Positions 51,000-59,436 of a stretch of 64,000 nucleotides of DNA are shown piece after piece. The stretch spans positions 1-64,000 of the forward strand of contig CAVZRL010000003.1 of NCBI GenBank assembly GCA_963777775.1, in the 5' to 3' direction. The position numbers were made by a program, and so were the translations under genes. Every line of letters begins with the position of its first letter. Position 1 is the first letter of the stretch. This DNA comes from WHSW01 sp963777775. Its GTDB lineage: Bacteria; Actinomycetota; Thermoleophilia; Solirubrobacterales; 70-9. A model generated the notes under the pieces. The model worked only from the letters and a program-made list of their open reading frames with translations. It made no database searches and was not told the origin of the DNA.

Positions 51000-51392
51000 A
51001 TGGCCGCAGAGGAGAGCTACCCCGACGACCTGCGGTACCACCCCGAGCACGACTGGGCGCGGGTTGAGGGCGAGCAGGCGACGCTCGGGATCACCTGGTA
51101 CGCGCAGGACTCGCTCGGTGAGGTCGTCTTCTTCGACCCGCCCGAGATCGGGAGGCAGCTCACCAAGGATGATCCCTACGCCGAGGTCGAGTCGGTGAAG
51201 GCGGTCTCGGACGTGATCGCGCCGCTCTCGGGCGAGGTGGTCGCGGTCAACGAGGCGCTCGCCGACAGCCCCGAGCGGATCAACGAGGACCCCTATGGCG
51301 AGGGCTGGCTGGTCAAGGTCCGGCTCGCTGCCCCGGCCGAGGTCGAGTCGCTGCTCGACGTCGGCGCCTACCGCGAGCTGCTCTCCGGCTGA
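51000..51392 (+). CDS. gcvH: glycine cleavage H protein
   Basis: The 130-residue lipoyl carrier has the N-terminal YHPEHDWARVEGEQATLGIT (about 13-32). The lipoyl-lysine site is EVESVKAVSDV, with Lys67. The closing motif is NEDPYGEGWLVKVRL. It shuttles the aminomethyl group between the P protein and GcvT. It is followed by gcvPA after 36 bases. Confidence 0.96.
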   Translation: MAAEESYPDDLRYHPEHDWARVEGEQATLGITWYAQDSLGEVVFFDPPEIGRQLTKDDPYAEVESVKAVSDVIAPLSGEVVAVNEALADSPERINEDPYGEGWLVKVRLAAPAEVESLLDVGAYRELLSG

Positions 51393-51415
51393 GCGGCGCG
51401 CGCCGCGCCCCTCGC

Positions 51416-51421
51416 TAGCCT
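51416..51421 (+). promoter_or_regulatory. -10 box of gcvPA, leaderless spacing
   Basis: TAGCCT ends seven bases before the gcvPA GTG, identical to the arrangement at gcvT, so the separate gcv genes may share regulation. Confidence 0.5.
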
Positions 51422-51428
51422 CAGGCGG

Positions 51429-52856
51429 GTGAGCCGCTACACCTCAGCGACCGACGCCGACCGCGCCGCGATGCTGGAGGCGATCGGCGTTTCCTCGGTC
51501 GACGAGCTGTTCGCCGAGATCCCCCCGGAGCTGCGGCTCGAGCACCCCCTCGACCTGCCCGCCGGTGAGAGCGAGTCGGAGGTCTTCGACCGGCTCGCCG
51601 CCCTGGCGCGGCGAAACGCCGACTCCGACTCCGAGCTCTGCTTCATCGGCGCTGGCATGTACGACCACTACGCGCCGGCGCTGATCGACGCGATCGTCTC
51701 GCGCTCGGAGTTCCTCACTCCCTATACGCCGTATCAGCCGGAGGTCTCGCAGGGCGGGCTGCAGGCGATGTTCGAGTTCCAGACCGCGATCTCGGAGCTG
51801 ACCGCGCTCCCGGTCGCCAACGCCTCGATGTACGAAGGCCCCTCCTCGGTGGCTTCCGCCGCCTACCTGGCGCTCGGGGCCGGCAAGGGGCGCCGGCGCC
51901 TGGTTGTCTCGCGCGGCCTTCACCCGCACGCGCGCGAGGCGCTCGTCACCTACTCGCGCGGCTTCGACGCCGAGGTGGTCGAGGTTGGCCTCGCCGACGG
52001 GCGCACGGACGCCGGCGAGCTCGCGGCGGCGCTCGACGATCGGACCGCGGCGGTGTTCGTCGCCAACCCGAACTTCCTCGGCGCGATCGAGGACCTCGCG
52101 GCGCTCGCCGACGCCGCCCACGGCGCCGGTGCACTCTGCGTCGCCTCGGCCGACCCGATCACGCTCGGCGTCCTGCGTCCGCCCGGCGAGTGCGGGGTCG
52201 ACGTCTGCGTCGGCGAGGGACAACCGCTCGGCGGCCGGCTCGACTTCGGCGGCCCCTCGTTCGGCTTCTTCGCCGCCACCGAGGAGCACCTGCGCAGGAT
52301 GCCCGGCCGGATCGCCGGCGAGACCACCGACGCCGACGGCCGGCGCGGCTTCGTGCTCGCGCTTCAGACCCGCGAGCAGCACATCCGGCGGGAGAAGGCG
52401 ACCCACAACATCTGCACCTCGCAGCAGCTCAACGCGCTCGCCGCGACCATCTACCTCGCCTGGCTCGGCCGGGCGGGGATCGTCGAGCTCGGCGAGCTGC
52501 TGGTGCGCCGCACCGCCTACGCGCGCCGGCGGCTCGCGGCGCTCGAGGGGGTCGAGCTCCTGCACGAAGCCCCCGTCGCGCGCGAGTTCGCCGTCCGCCT
52601 CGACGCCCCCGTCGCGCAGGTGCTCGATCTGGTCAGCGAGGAGGGGATCGCCGCCGGCTATCCGCTCGGCCGCGAGTATCCCGAGTACCCCGACGGGCTC
52701 CTGGTCGCGATCACCGAGCGGCGCTCGCGGGCCGAGATCGACCGGCTCGCAGAGGCGCTCGCCCGCGCGATCGAAGCTGCGAATGGCGCAGAGGAATCGG
52801 ATCGCGACAGGAAAGCGCCAGAGGCCGCTTCGCTCGGCGCCGAGGTGAGCGGATGA
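51429..52856 (+). CDS. gcvPA: glycine dehydrogenase (decarboxylating) subunit 1
   Basis: The 475-residue N-terminal half of the P protein has FIGAGMYDHYAPALIDAI near residues 74-91 and TPYTPYQPEVSQGGLQAMFE near residues 97-116. NASMYEGPSSVASAAYLALG is near residues 134-153. It forms the heterotetrameric PLP enzyme with GcvPB. It starts at GTG, and its stop overlaps the gcvPB ATG (ATGA). The C-terminal 25 residues are charged and look like a dispensable tail. Confidence 0.95.
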   Translation: MSRYTSATDADRAAMLEAIGVSSVDELFAEIPPELRLEHPLDLPAGESESEVFDRLAALARRNADSDSELCFIGAGMYDHYAPALIDAIVSRSEFLTPYTPYQPEVSQGGLQAMFEFQTAISELTALPVANASMYEGPSSVASAAYLALGAGKGRRRLVVSRGLHPHAREALVTYSRGFDAEVVEVGLADGRTDAGELAAALDDRTAAVFVANPNFLGAIEDLAALADAAHGAGALCVASADPITLGVLRPPGECGVDVCVGEGQPLGGRLDFGGPSFGFFAATEEHLRRMPGRIAGETTDADGRRGFVLALQTREQHIRREKATHNICTSQQLNALAATIYLAWLGRAGIVELGELLVRRTAYARRRLAALEGVELLHEAPVAREFAVRLDAPVAQVLDLVSEEGIAAGYPLGREYPEYPDGLLVAITERRSRAEIDRLAEALARAIEAANGAEESDRDRKAPEAASLGAEVSG

Positions 52857-54406
52857 CCCGCCCGACCTCCCCGCCGCCGACCAGCGCCGCCGAGGAGACC
52901 CCGCAGCAGCGCGAGGCGGCGGTGACGATCTACGAGCGCTCGGTGCCCGGGCGGCGGGCGGCGACGCTGCCGGTCGCCGACGCCGGCGAGTTTGACGACG
53001 TCGCGCTCTCCGAGCTGGTCCCGGCTGAGCTGCTCCGCGAGCGGGCTCCGGCGCTGCCCGAGGTCTCAGAGCCCGAGATCGTCCGCCACTACACCCGCAT
53101 CTCGCGCCGCAACTTCGACCTCGACACCGGGCCCTACCCGCTCGGCTCGTGCACGATGAAGCACAACCCGCGCCTCAACGAGCGGGTCGCGGCACTGCCG
53201 GGCCACGCCCGCCTTCATCCCGCCCAGGACCCCAAGCGCGCCCAGGGAGCGCTGGAGCTGATCTGGCTGCTCGAGCGCGCGCTGGCCGAGATCTGCGGCC
53301 TGCCCCAGGTCAGCCTCCAGCCCTCGGCCGGGTCGCACGGCGAGCTGGCGGGGCTGCTGCTGACCCGCGCGTATCACGCCGAGCGCGGCGAGACGCGCCA
53401 CAAGGTCCTCACCCCCGACACCGCGCACGGGACCAACCCGGCGACGGTGACGATGGCCGGCTATCAGGTGGTCAAGGTGGCCACCAACGAGCGCGGCGGC
53501 GTCGACCTCTCCGACCTGCGCGAGAAGGCGACCGACGACGTTGCCTCGCTGATGCTCACCAACCCGAACACGCTCGGGCTCTTCGACCCCGAGATCGACG
53601 AGATCGCCGAGATCGTGCACGCGGCCGGGGCCACCGTCTACTACGACGGCGCCAACCTGAACGCGATCATGGGCCACGCGCGCCCGGGTGACATGGGCTT
53701 CGACATCGTCCACCTCAACCTGCACAAGACCTTCTCCCAGCCGCACGGGGGAGGGGGCCCGGGGTCCGGGCCGATCGCCGTCTCGGACCGGATCGCGCCC
53801 TTCCTGCCGGTGCCACGGGTGGTCCGCAACGAGTCTGGAAACGGAGCCGGGCCGAGCTTCGACCTCGACTACGACCAGCCGCGCTCAATCGGTCGGCTGC
53901 GCGGCTTCCAGGGTAACTTCGGCGTCTTCGTCCGCACCTACGCCTACATCTCGAGCCTCGGGGCCGACGGGCTCGCCGAGGCCTCGGAGACCGCGGTCCT
54001 GAACGCCAACTACCTGCTCGCCAAGCTGCGCCAGGGCCGCGCCGCGCGTTACCTGCCGCTCGGCTTCGAGCGCCTGCCGATGCACGAGTTCGTGCTCTCG
54101 GGCGCGCCGGCGAAGCGCGAGCTCGGTGTCCGCACCCTCGACATCGCCAAGCGGCTGCTCGACTACGGCTTTCACCCGCCGACCGTCTACTTCCCGCTGC
54201 TCGTCGAGGAGGCGCTGATGGTCGAGCCGACCGAGACCGAGACCCGCGAGTCGCTAGACGAGCTCGCCGAGGCCTTCGACCAGATCCTCGCCGAGGCCGA
54301 GGCCGACCCGCGGATCCTGCGCGAGGCGCCCTACACGACCCCGGTCCGGCGCCTCGATGAGGCAGCGGCCAGCCGCAGGCCGGTTATCCGCCAGCGGGCT
54401 TCCTGA
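52853..54406 (+). CDS. gcvPB: glycine dehydrogenase (decarboxylating) subunit 2
   Basis: The 517-residue PLP-binding half has GPYPLGSCTMKHNPRLNERV near residues 93-112 and DTAHGTNPATVTMAGY near residues 189-204. The Schiff-base lysine is Lys292 in NLHKTFSQPHGGGGPGSGP. It decarboxylates glycine and loads the lipoyl arm of GcvH. This completes the gcvT-H-PA-PB set. The long open frame upstream of 52853 lies inside gcvPA and is a shadow. Confidence 0.96.
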   Translation: MTRPTSPPPTSAAEETPQQREAAVTIYERSVPGRRAATLPVADAGEFDDVALSELVPAELLRERAPALPEVSEPEIVRHYTRISRRNFDLDTGPYPLGSCTMKHNPRLNERVAALPGHARLHPAQDPKRAQGALELIWLLERALAEICGLPQVSLQPSAGSHGELAGLLLTRAYHAERGETRHKVLTPDTAHGTNPATVTMAGYQVVKVATNERGGVDLSDLREKATDDVASLMLTNPNTLGLFDPEIDEIAEIVHAAGATVYYDGANLNAIMGHARPGDMGFDIVHLNLHKTFSQPHGGGGPGSGPIAVSDRIAPFLPVPRVVRNESGNGAGPSFDLDYDQPRSIGRLRGFQGNFGVFVRTYAYISSLGADGLAEASETAVLNANYLLAKLRQGRAARYLPLGFERLPMHEFVLSGAPAKRELGVRTLDIAKRLLDYGFHPPTVYFPLLVEEALMVEPTETETRESLDELAEAFDQILAEAEADPRILREAPYTTPVRRLDEAAASRRPVIRQRAS

Positions 54407-54434
54407 CTCCGGCCCGAATCCTCTCGGCGGCGCC

Positions 54435-55319
54435 CTAGACGGCGGCGGGCGACTCCGGCAGCTCCTGCTCGAGGGTGAGCACCGGCGCGAACAGGTCGCC
54501 GTGCTCGGTGACGCGCTCGAGCACCTGTGAGGCCTCGAAGCGCACCGAATCCGGCTTCCCGCCGTCGGCGAGCGCGGTGACCTCCTCCCAGCGCAACGGT
54601 GTCGAGGCCCAGGGACGCTCGCGACAGCGCAGCGAGTAGGCGGCGACGGTGGTCTTCGAATAGTCGTTCTGGCTCCAGTCGACCAGCACCTTGCCCTTGC
54701 GCAGCTCCTTCTTCTGGCGCGAGACGACGAGCTCGGGCTCGGCCCGCTCGAGCGCCTGGGCGACCGCGCGGGCGTAGGTCTTGGTCTGCTCGTAGGTGAC
54801 CTCGGTGTTGAGCGGCACGTAGACCTGGATCCCCTTCGAGCCCGAGTGCTTGGCGAAGCACTTGAGCCCGAGCTCCCCGAACAGCCCGCGGAGGCGCAGC
54901 GCGATCACCGCGCACTCGACCGCGGTCGCCGGAGCGCCGGGGTCGAGGTCGAAGGCGATCACGGTCGGGCGCTCCGGGCGCTCGGCGAGGGACAGCGACG
55001 GATGCAGCTCGAGCGCCGCGAGCTGGGCGAGCCAGACCAGCGTCGCGCGGTCGTCGCAGACGATGAACTCGAGCACCCCTGCGGTCCCCATCTCGATCGG
55101 CGCCGTCCGCACCCAATCGGGAGTGTGGGAGGGGGCGCGCTTCTCGAAGAAGCGCTGTGACTCGACCCCGTCGGGGAACCTGACCCGGGTCAGCGGGCGG
55201 TCGCGGAGGTGGGGGAGGATCGTGTCCGCGATCCGGGCGTAGTAATCGAGCGCCTCGGCCTTGGTGAAGCCGGGCCGGCCGCCGCCGCCCCGACCGCCCC
55301 GCCGAGCCGGCCAGAGCAC
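54435..55319 (-). CDS. ligD: LigD-type polymerase (primase-polymerase) domain protein
   Basis: This is a stand-alone end-joining polymerase, 294 residues from GTG 55319. FTKAEALDYYARIADTILPH, the metal-binding Asp pair in FDLDPG near residues 123-128, and KHSGSKGIQVYVPL near residues 159-172 are typical of the LigD PolDom. Family N-terminal sequence (VEVDGREIALTNLDKVLWP) is encoded in frame just upstream from 55364, directly at the Ku stop, but without ATG, GTG or TTG. The true start may be non-standard. It fills gaps at double-strand breaks together with Ku. Confidence 0.85.
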   Translation of the reverse strand: MLWPARRGGRGGGGRPGFTKAEALDYYARIADTILPHLRDRPLTRVRFPDGVESQRFFEKRAPSHTPDWVRTAPIEMGTAGVLEFIVCDDRATLVWLAQLAALELHPSLSLAERPERPTVIAFDLDPGAPATAVECAVIALRLRGLFGELGLKCFAKHSGSKGIQVYVPLNTEVTYEQTKTYARAVAQALERAEPELVVSRQKKELRKGKVLVDWSQNDYSKTTVAAYSLRCRERPWASTPLRWEEVTALADGGKPDSVRFEASQVLERVTEHGDLFAPVLTLEQELPESPAAV

Positions 55320-55360
55320 CTTGTCGAGGTTGGTGAGCGCGATCTCGCGCCCGTCGACCT

Positions 55361-56275
55361 CTACTTGCTTGCCTTGGCCTTGCTTCGCGATCGGCTCGAG
55401 CCGCTCTTCGACTTCGCCGCGGGCTTCGGCTTCGACTTCGAGCGCGCCGGCGCGGGCTTGGCGGTACCGCCATCGCCCTTCGCGAGGTCCTCGCCCTTGA
55501 CCGCCGCGAGCGACTCCTCGAGCGCCGCCATCAGGTCCGGGGCCTTGGTCGGCGTCGGCGCCTCGGACTTCGCGGCGACCACGCTCTCGCCCTTCGCCTT
55601 GCGCTCGATCAGCGCCAGCACCTCCTCGCGATACTCGTCGCGGTACTCGCCGGCCTCGAACTCGCCGGCCAGGGAGTCGATCAGCGCTTTCGCCATCTCG
55701 AGCTCCTTCTTGGTCGGCTTGCCGGGGTCGCCCTCGATCGAGTCGGCGATCTCGTCGGGGGTTACCACCTCGTCGGCGAACCGCATCGTCGCCATCGTCA
55801 TCACCCCGTCCATCGGCCGCAGCGCGGCCAGGTTCTCCTTGTTGCGGAGCACGAAGCGCGCGATTGCGACCTTGCGCGAGTCCTCCATCGCCTTGACCAG
55901 CAGCCCATACGCCTTCTCGGCTCCCTTGTCGGGGCCGAGGTAGTAGGGGTGGTCGAAGTAGATCGGGTCGATGTCGTCGAGGTCGACGAAGTCCTTGATC
56001 TCGATCGCCCTGGTCTTCTTCGGGTCGAGCTGCTCGAGCTCGTCGCGGGTGACGACGACGTACTGCTCGGGCGCGACCTCATAGCCCTTGACGATCTCCT
56101 CGTAGGGGACCTCCTCGCCGTCGGCCTCGGCGACGCGCTTGTGGCGGATTCGCGAGCCGTCGGACTCGCGCAGCTCGCGAAAGCTGACCGACTTCTTCGA
56201 GACGGCGGAGTACAGCTTCACGGGCACGTTGAGGAGCCCGAAGGAGATCGAACCTGACCAGATCGCGCGAGGCAT
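55361..56275 (-). CDS. ku: Ku DNA end-binding protein
   Basis: The 304-residue protein begins ARAIWSGSISFGLLNVPVKL, as in bacterial Ku. It has the core VAPEQYVVVTRDELEQLDPK near residues 66-85 and YFDHPYYLGPDKGAEKAY near residues 105-122. The last ~45 residues are a Lys/Ser/Ala-rich tail of the kind that binds DNA and recruits LigD. It is the head of the minus-strand pair with the LigD polymerase, whose coding begins at its stop. It holds broken DNA ends for joining. Confidence 0.96.
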   Translation of the reverse strand: MPRAIWSGSISFGLLNVPVKLYSAVSKKSVSFRELRESDGSRIRHKRVAEADGEEVPYEEIVKGYEVAPEQYVVVTRDELEQLDPKKTRAIEIKDFVDLDDIDPIYFDHPYYLGPDKGAEKAYGLLVKAMEDSRKVAIARFVLRNKENLAALRPMDGVMTMATMRFADEVVTPDEIADSIEGDPGKPTKKELEMAKALIDSLAGEFEAGEYRDEYREEVLALIERKAKGESVVAAKSEAPTPTKAPDLMAALEESLAAVKGEDLAKGDGGTAKPAPARSKSKPKPAAKSKSGSSRSRSKAKASK

Positions 56276-56359
56276 GGGTTACCTAGTACCCGAGACTAGC
56301 GGCGCAATCCTGCTTCTTGCAGGCTCCGAACGCGATCTTGCGCCCGGCGCGACCGGCGC

Positions 56360-56863
56360 TCACGGCGGCGCGAGCACGAAAATCGCGATCCGGCGGTCCG
56401 AGGCGCGGCGCTCGTACTGCGACCAGCCCGGATACACCTCCAGCCCCTGCGCCCAGATCCGCTCGCGTTGGGCGCCGCTCGCCTCGACGGCCCGGAAGGG
56501 ACGGCTCTCGCCGTCGACGGTCACCTCGCCGGTCGGGTCGGCGCGCAGGTTGTAGTACCAGGCCGGGTGACTGCTCTGACCGTAGTTGGATGCGATCACG
56601 GCGAGGCCGTCGGCGGTCGGCAAGCCGAGGACCGGCACTGTGCGCGGCAGGCCGCTGCGCGCCCCGGTCGTGGTCAGCATCACGACGTCGAGGCCCGAGA
56701 CCAGGCTGGCGAACGTATGGCGGCCGTTGGTCAGCCGGTACACGGGCCGGTCGATGTGATGCAGGACGCGGGCGAAGAACCAGGAGCCGGGACCGCTGGC
56801 GGCGAAGCGCCGCAGCACCTTCTGAAACGGGTGCGCGTCGGCGTAGGTGCGGCCGTCGGTCAT
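56360..56863 (-). CDS. F420-type (Ddn-like) nitroreductase family protein
   Basis: The 167-residue split-barrel protein has the Ddn-family core VVMLTTTGARSGLPRTVPVL near residues 60-79. SNYGQSSHPAWYYNLRADP near 92-110 follows, a cofactor and substrate loop in deazaflavin-dependent nitroreductases. F420 use is inferred from the family and is in keeping with actinobacteria. The ATG at 56863 avoids overlap with the upstream ligase. It sits between Ku and the ligase without an obvious link to repair. Confidence 0.8.
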   Translation of the reverse strand: MTDGRTYADAHPFQKVLRRFAASGPGSWFFARVLHHIDRPVYRLTNGRHTFASLVSGLDVVMLTTTGARSGLPRTVPVLGLPTADGLAVIASNYGQSSHPAWYYNLRADPTGEVTVDGESRPFRAVEASGAQRERIWAQGLEVYPGWSQYERRASDRRIAIFVLAPP

Positions 56864-56882
56864 CGCATGCCTCCCGCGCAAC

Positions 56883-57965
56883 CTAGACGATCGATCCCCG
56901 CCCGGCAATCGCCTCGCGGACGACGTCGCGGGGGTCCTTGTCGTCGCGCAACCCCTTGAACGCGGACTGGCGGAGGGTCCCCTCGCGCGTCCATTCGCTG
57001 AACTCGACCTCGCAGACCAGCTCCGGTTCGACCCAGATCGGGCCGGCGCCGCGCGCGCGGGCCCGCTGCGCGTATTTGGCCCGCGGGTCCTCGCCGAGCT
57101 CGAACGGGCTCTGCTCGCGCCGCAACGGCGCCAGCATCGCGGTCAGCCGGTCGAGCATCGCCTGGGTGAAGCCGGTTCCCACCCCGCCCGCGTAGACGAG
57201 TCGCTGCGGGCGGCCGAGGCGGGCAGCCTCCTCCGGGGTGGCGTCCCAGTGGCCGACGAGCAGCGAGCCGACCCGCCCGCCGCGAGTCCCCTCGCCGGGC
57301 ATCCAGCCGCCGATCACCAGCTCCTGGCCGAGCCGGTTGCGGACCTTGACCCACTCGCGGCTTCGCCGCCCGGGCCGGTAAGACGAGTCGAGCCGCTTGG
57401 CGACGATGCCCTCCAGGTTTCGCTCCCGCACCACCTGCCACAGTGCCTCGCCCTCGCCGACGTGATGGCGCGGCGCCTGCCAGTGCACGTCGTCGAAGCC
57501 GAGCCCGGTGAGCAGCCCGCGGCGCTCCTCGTAGGTCTCGTCGAGCAGCGAGCGCCCGTCGAGCCAGAGCAGGTCGAAGGCGACGTAAGCGACCGGGACC
57601 TCGGCGGCGCGGGCGCGGATCGTCGCCTGGTTGGCGAGCCCCATGCGCCGCTGCAGGAGCTGGAAGCTCGGTCGCGCGGAGTCGTCGAAGGCGACGACCT
57701 CGCCGTCGACGACCGCGCGGTGGCCGCGGAGCGCCGGCGGCGGAGCCGCGAGCTCGGGGTAGCGGGCCGTGGCATCGGTGCCGCGGCCCTGGCTGACGCG
57801 GACCTCGGCCGCTTCGGCGAAAGCGAGCGCCCGCACCCCGTCCCACTTGACCTCGAACGCCCAGCCGTCGCCTCGCGGCGGCTCGGCCGCGGGGGTCGCT
57901 CGCATCGGCTCGAGCCCGCCGGGCATCGGCTCGAGCCCGTCCTCGATTCGGTCCCGTCGCGCCAT
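56883..57965 (-). CDS. ligD: ATP-dependent DNA ligase (LigD ligase domain)
   Basis: The 360-residue protein has motif I EVKWDGVRAL with adenylated Lys40. VVDGEVVAFD (motif III-like) is near 106-115, and LEGIVAKRLDSSY (motif IV) and REWVKVRN (motif V) follow. The OB-fold C-terminal segment has GGVGTGFTQAML and ends with SAFKGLRDDKDPRDVV, as in LigD ligase domains. No polymerase or phosphoesterase domain is fused, so this is the separate ligase of the end-joining system. Confidence 0.92.
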   Translation of the reverse strand: MARRDRIEDGLEPMPGGLEPMRATPAAEPPRGDGWAFEVKWDGVRALAFAEAAEVRVSQGRGTDATARYPELAAPPPALRGHRAVVDGEVVAFDDSARPSFQLLQRRMGLANQATIRARAAEVPVAYVAFDLLWLDGRSLLDETYEERRGLLTGLGFDDVHWQAPRHHVGEGEALWQVVRERNLEGIVAKRLDSSYRPGRRSREWVKVRNRLGQELVIGGWMPGEGTRGGRVGSLLVGHWDATPEEAARLGRPQRLVYAGGVGTGFTQAMLDRLTAMLAPLRREQSPFELGEDPRAKYAQRARARGAGPIWVEPELVCEVEFSEWTREGTLRQSAFKGLRDDKDPRDVVREAIAGRGSIV

Positions 57966-57970
57966 AGGCC

Positions 57971-57977
57971 GATAATC
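57971..57977. promoter_or_regulatory. overlapping divergent -10 boxes, fetA-like and ligase genes
   Basis: The two ATG codons are 17 bases apart. GATAAT (plus, 57971-57976) and GATTAT (minus, 57972-57977) are the same bases read both ways, each six bases from its start codon. Only one gene can be bound by polymerase at a time. Confidence 0.5.
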
Positions 57978-57982
57978 GCAGC

Positions 57983-58651
57983 ATGCTGTTCGAGCTCGAG
58001 CAGGTCACCCTGGCGCGGGCGGGCAACTCGGTGCTGCGGGGCCTCAGCGCCAGGATCCCCGCCGGAGCGACCTGCCTCGCCGGGCCCTCGGGCTCGGGCA
58101 AGTCGACCGTGCTGCGGCTGCTCGACCGGCTCGCCGACCCGGACTCCGGTGTCGTTCGCTACCTCGGCGATGACGTTCGCGAGCGCGACCCGCTCGCGCT
58201 TCGCCGCGAGGTCGGGCTGGTGCCGCAGCTTCCCGCCCTGCTCGCCGGGACCGTGGGGGACAACCTGCGCTTCGCGGCCCGGCTCGTCGGCCGCGAGCCC
58301 GAGCCCGATCGCCTGCTCGACCTCGCCGGGCTCGATCCCGGCTTCGGCGGGCGCGACGGGGCGAAGCTCTCGGTCGGCGAGCAGCAGCGGGTGATGCTCG
58401 CCCGGGCGCTCGCGCTCGAGCCGTCGACCCTGCTGCTCGACGAGCCGACCTCGGCCCTCGACGCGGCGGCGACCGGCGCCGTGGAGGAGACGCTGACCGA
58501 GTTGCGCGAGCGGCTCGACCTCTCGCTCGTGCTCGTCACCCACGACCTCGACCAGGCGCGGAGGATGTCGGACTGGGTGGTGCGGATCGAGGCCGGGCGG
58601 GCGGACGGCGAGGGTCCGACCGCCGAGCTGCTCGCCGGGGCGATCGGCTGA
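57983..58651 (+). CDS. fetA: ABC transporter ATPase, FetA-like
   Basis: The 222-residue ATPase has Walker A GPSGSGKST near residues 34-42 and a Q-loop around LVPQLPALLAGTV near residues 77-89. The signature LSVGEQQRV is near 131-139 and Walker B TLLLDEPTSALD near 151-162. It pairs with the permease that starts on its stop codon. Together they resemble E. coli FetAB (YbbLM), an iron exporter that protects against oxidative stress. Confidence 0.88.
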   Translation: MLFELEQVTLARAGNSVLRGLSARIPAGATCLAGPSGSGKSTVLRLLDRLADPDSGVVRYLGDDVRERDPLALRREVGLVPQLPALLAGTVGDNLRFAARLVGREPEPDRLLDLAGLDPGFGGRDGAKLSVGEQQRVMLARALALEPSTLLLDEPTSALDAAATGAVEETLTELRERLDLSLVLVTHDLDQARRMSDWVVRIEAGRADGEGPTAELLAGAIG

Positions 58652-59430
58652 TGGACGCGGTCGGGATCGACGTCAGCCTCGGCGAGGTCGCGGCGAGCCT
58701 GGTCCTGGTCGCGATCGCAATCGGCGTCTCGCTTTGGCGCCGGACCGGGCTCGAGGACGAGATCGCGGTCGCGGTCCTGCGCTCGTTCGTGCAGCTGGTC
58801 GCGATCGGCTACGTGATCCAGGCGATCTTCGACCAGGACAGCTTGCTGCTTGTCTTCGCGCTGATCGCGGTCATGGTCGTGTTCGGGGCCTTCACCGCGC
58901 GCCGGCGGGCGAAACGGGTGCCCGGGGCGCTCGGGCCGCTGCTGATCGCCCTCGGCGTCGCGGGGGCGGCGACCCTGGGGCTGGTGGTCGCTTTGGGTGT
59001 CTTCGAGCCAGAGCCTCGCTACCTGGTCCCGGTCGGCGGGATGGTGATCGGCAACTCGATGACCGCTGCCGCGGTGGCGCTGAACCGGCTCGGCGACGAG
59101 ATGACCGACCGGGCGCGCGAGATCGAGGCGACCCTGGCGCTCGGGGCGACCGCGACGGTCGCCGCGGCGCCGAGCCTGCGCCGCAGCCTGCGCTCGGGGA
59201 CGATCGCGCTGATCGACTCGACCAAGACCACCGGGCTGATCTTCTTCCCCGGCACGATGGTCGGGATGCTGCTCGCCGGCGCCGACCCGATCGACGCGGT
59301 GCGCCTGCAGCTGATCCTGCTCTGGGTCCTGCTCGGCAGCGTCGCGCTCTCCGCCTTGATCGCGACCTCGCTCGCCTACCGCAACTTCTTCACCTCCGCG
59401 CACCAGCTCCGCGAACCGCCCGAGCCGTAG
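58651..59430 (+). CDS. fetB: ABC transporter permease, FetB-like (UPF0014)
   Basis: This 259-residue membrane protein has about seven helices. The family motif GMVIGNSMTAAAVALNRL is near residues 130-147, and LIDSTKTTGLIFFPGTMVGM near 188-207 is strongly conserved in UPF0014. The start ATG shares its A with the fetA stop. It should export iron or another metal with FetA. Confidence 0.9.
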   Translation: MDAVGIDVSLGEVAASLVLVAIAIGVSLWRRTGLEDEIAVAVLRSFVQLVAIGYVIQAIFDQDSLLLVFALIAVMVVFGAFTARRRAKRVPGALGPLLIALGVAGAATLGLVVALGVFEPEPRYLVPVGGMVIGNSMTAAAVALNRLGDEMTDRAREIEATLALGATATVAAAPSLRRSLRSGTIALIDSTKTTGLIFFPGTMVGMLLAGADPIDAVRLQLILLWVLLGSVALSALIATSLAYRNFFTSAHQLREPPEP

Positions 59431-59436
59431 CGTCCG

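Noticed and set aside
50499..51050. Minus-strand open frame of 183 codons opposite the possible lipoprotein
   Set aside because: It is dominated by Arg/Pro/Gly, runs into gcvH and its promoter, and no motif supports it.
55209..55943. Plus-strand 244-codon frame opposite Ku, rich in Ser
   Set aside because: It is the antisense of the Ku Lys/Glu-rich coding region, which yields Ser/Phe/Leu-rich shadows; no ribosome site or promoter.
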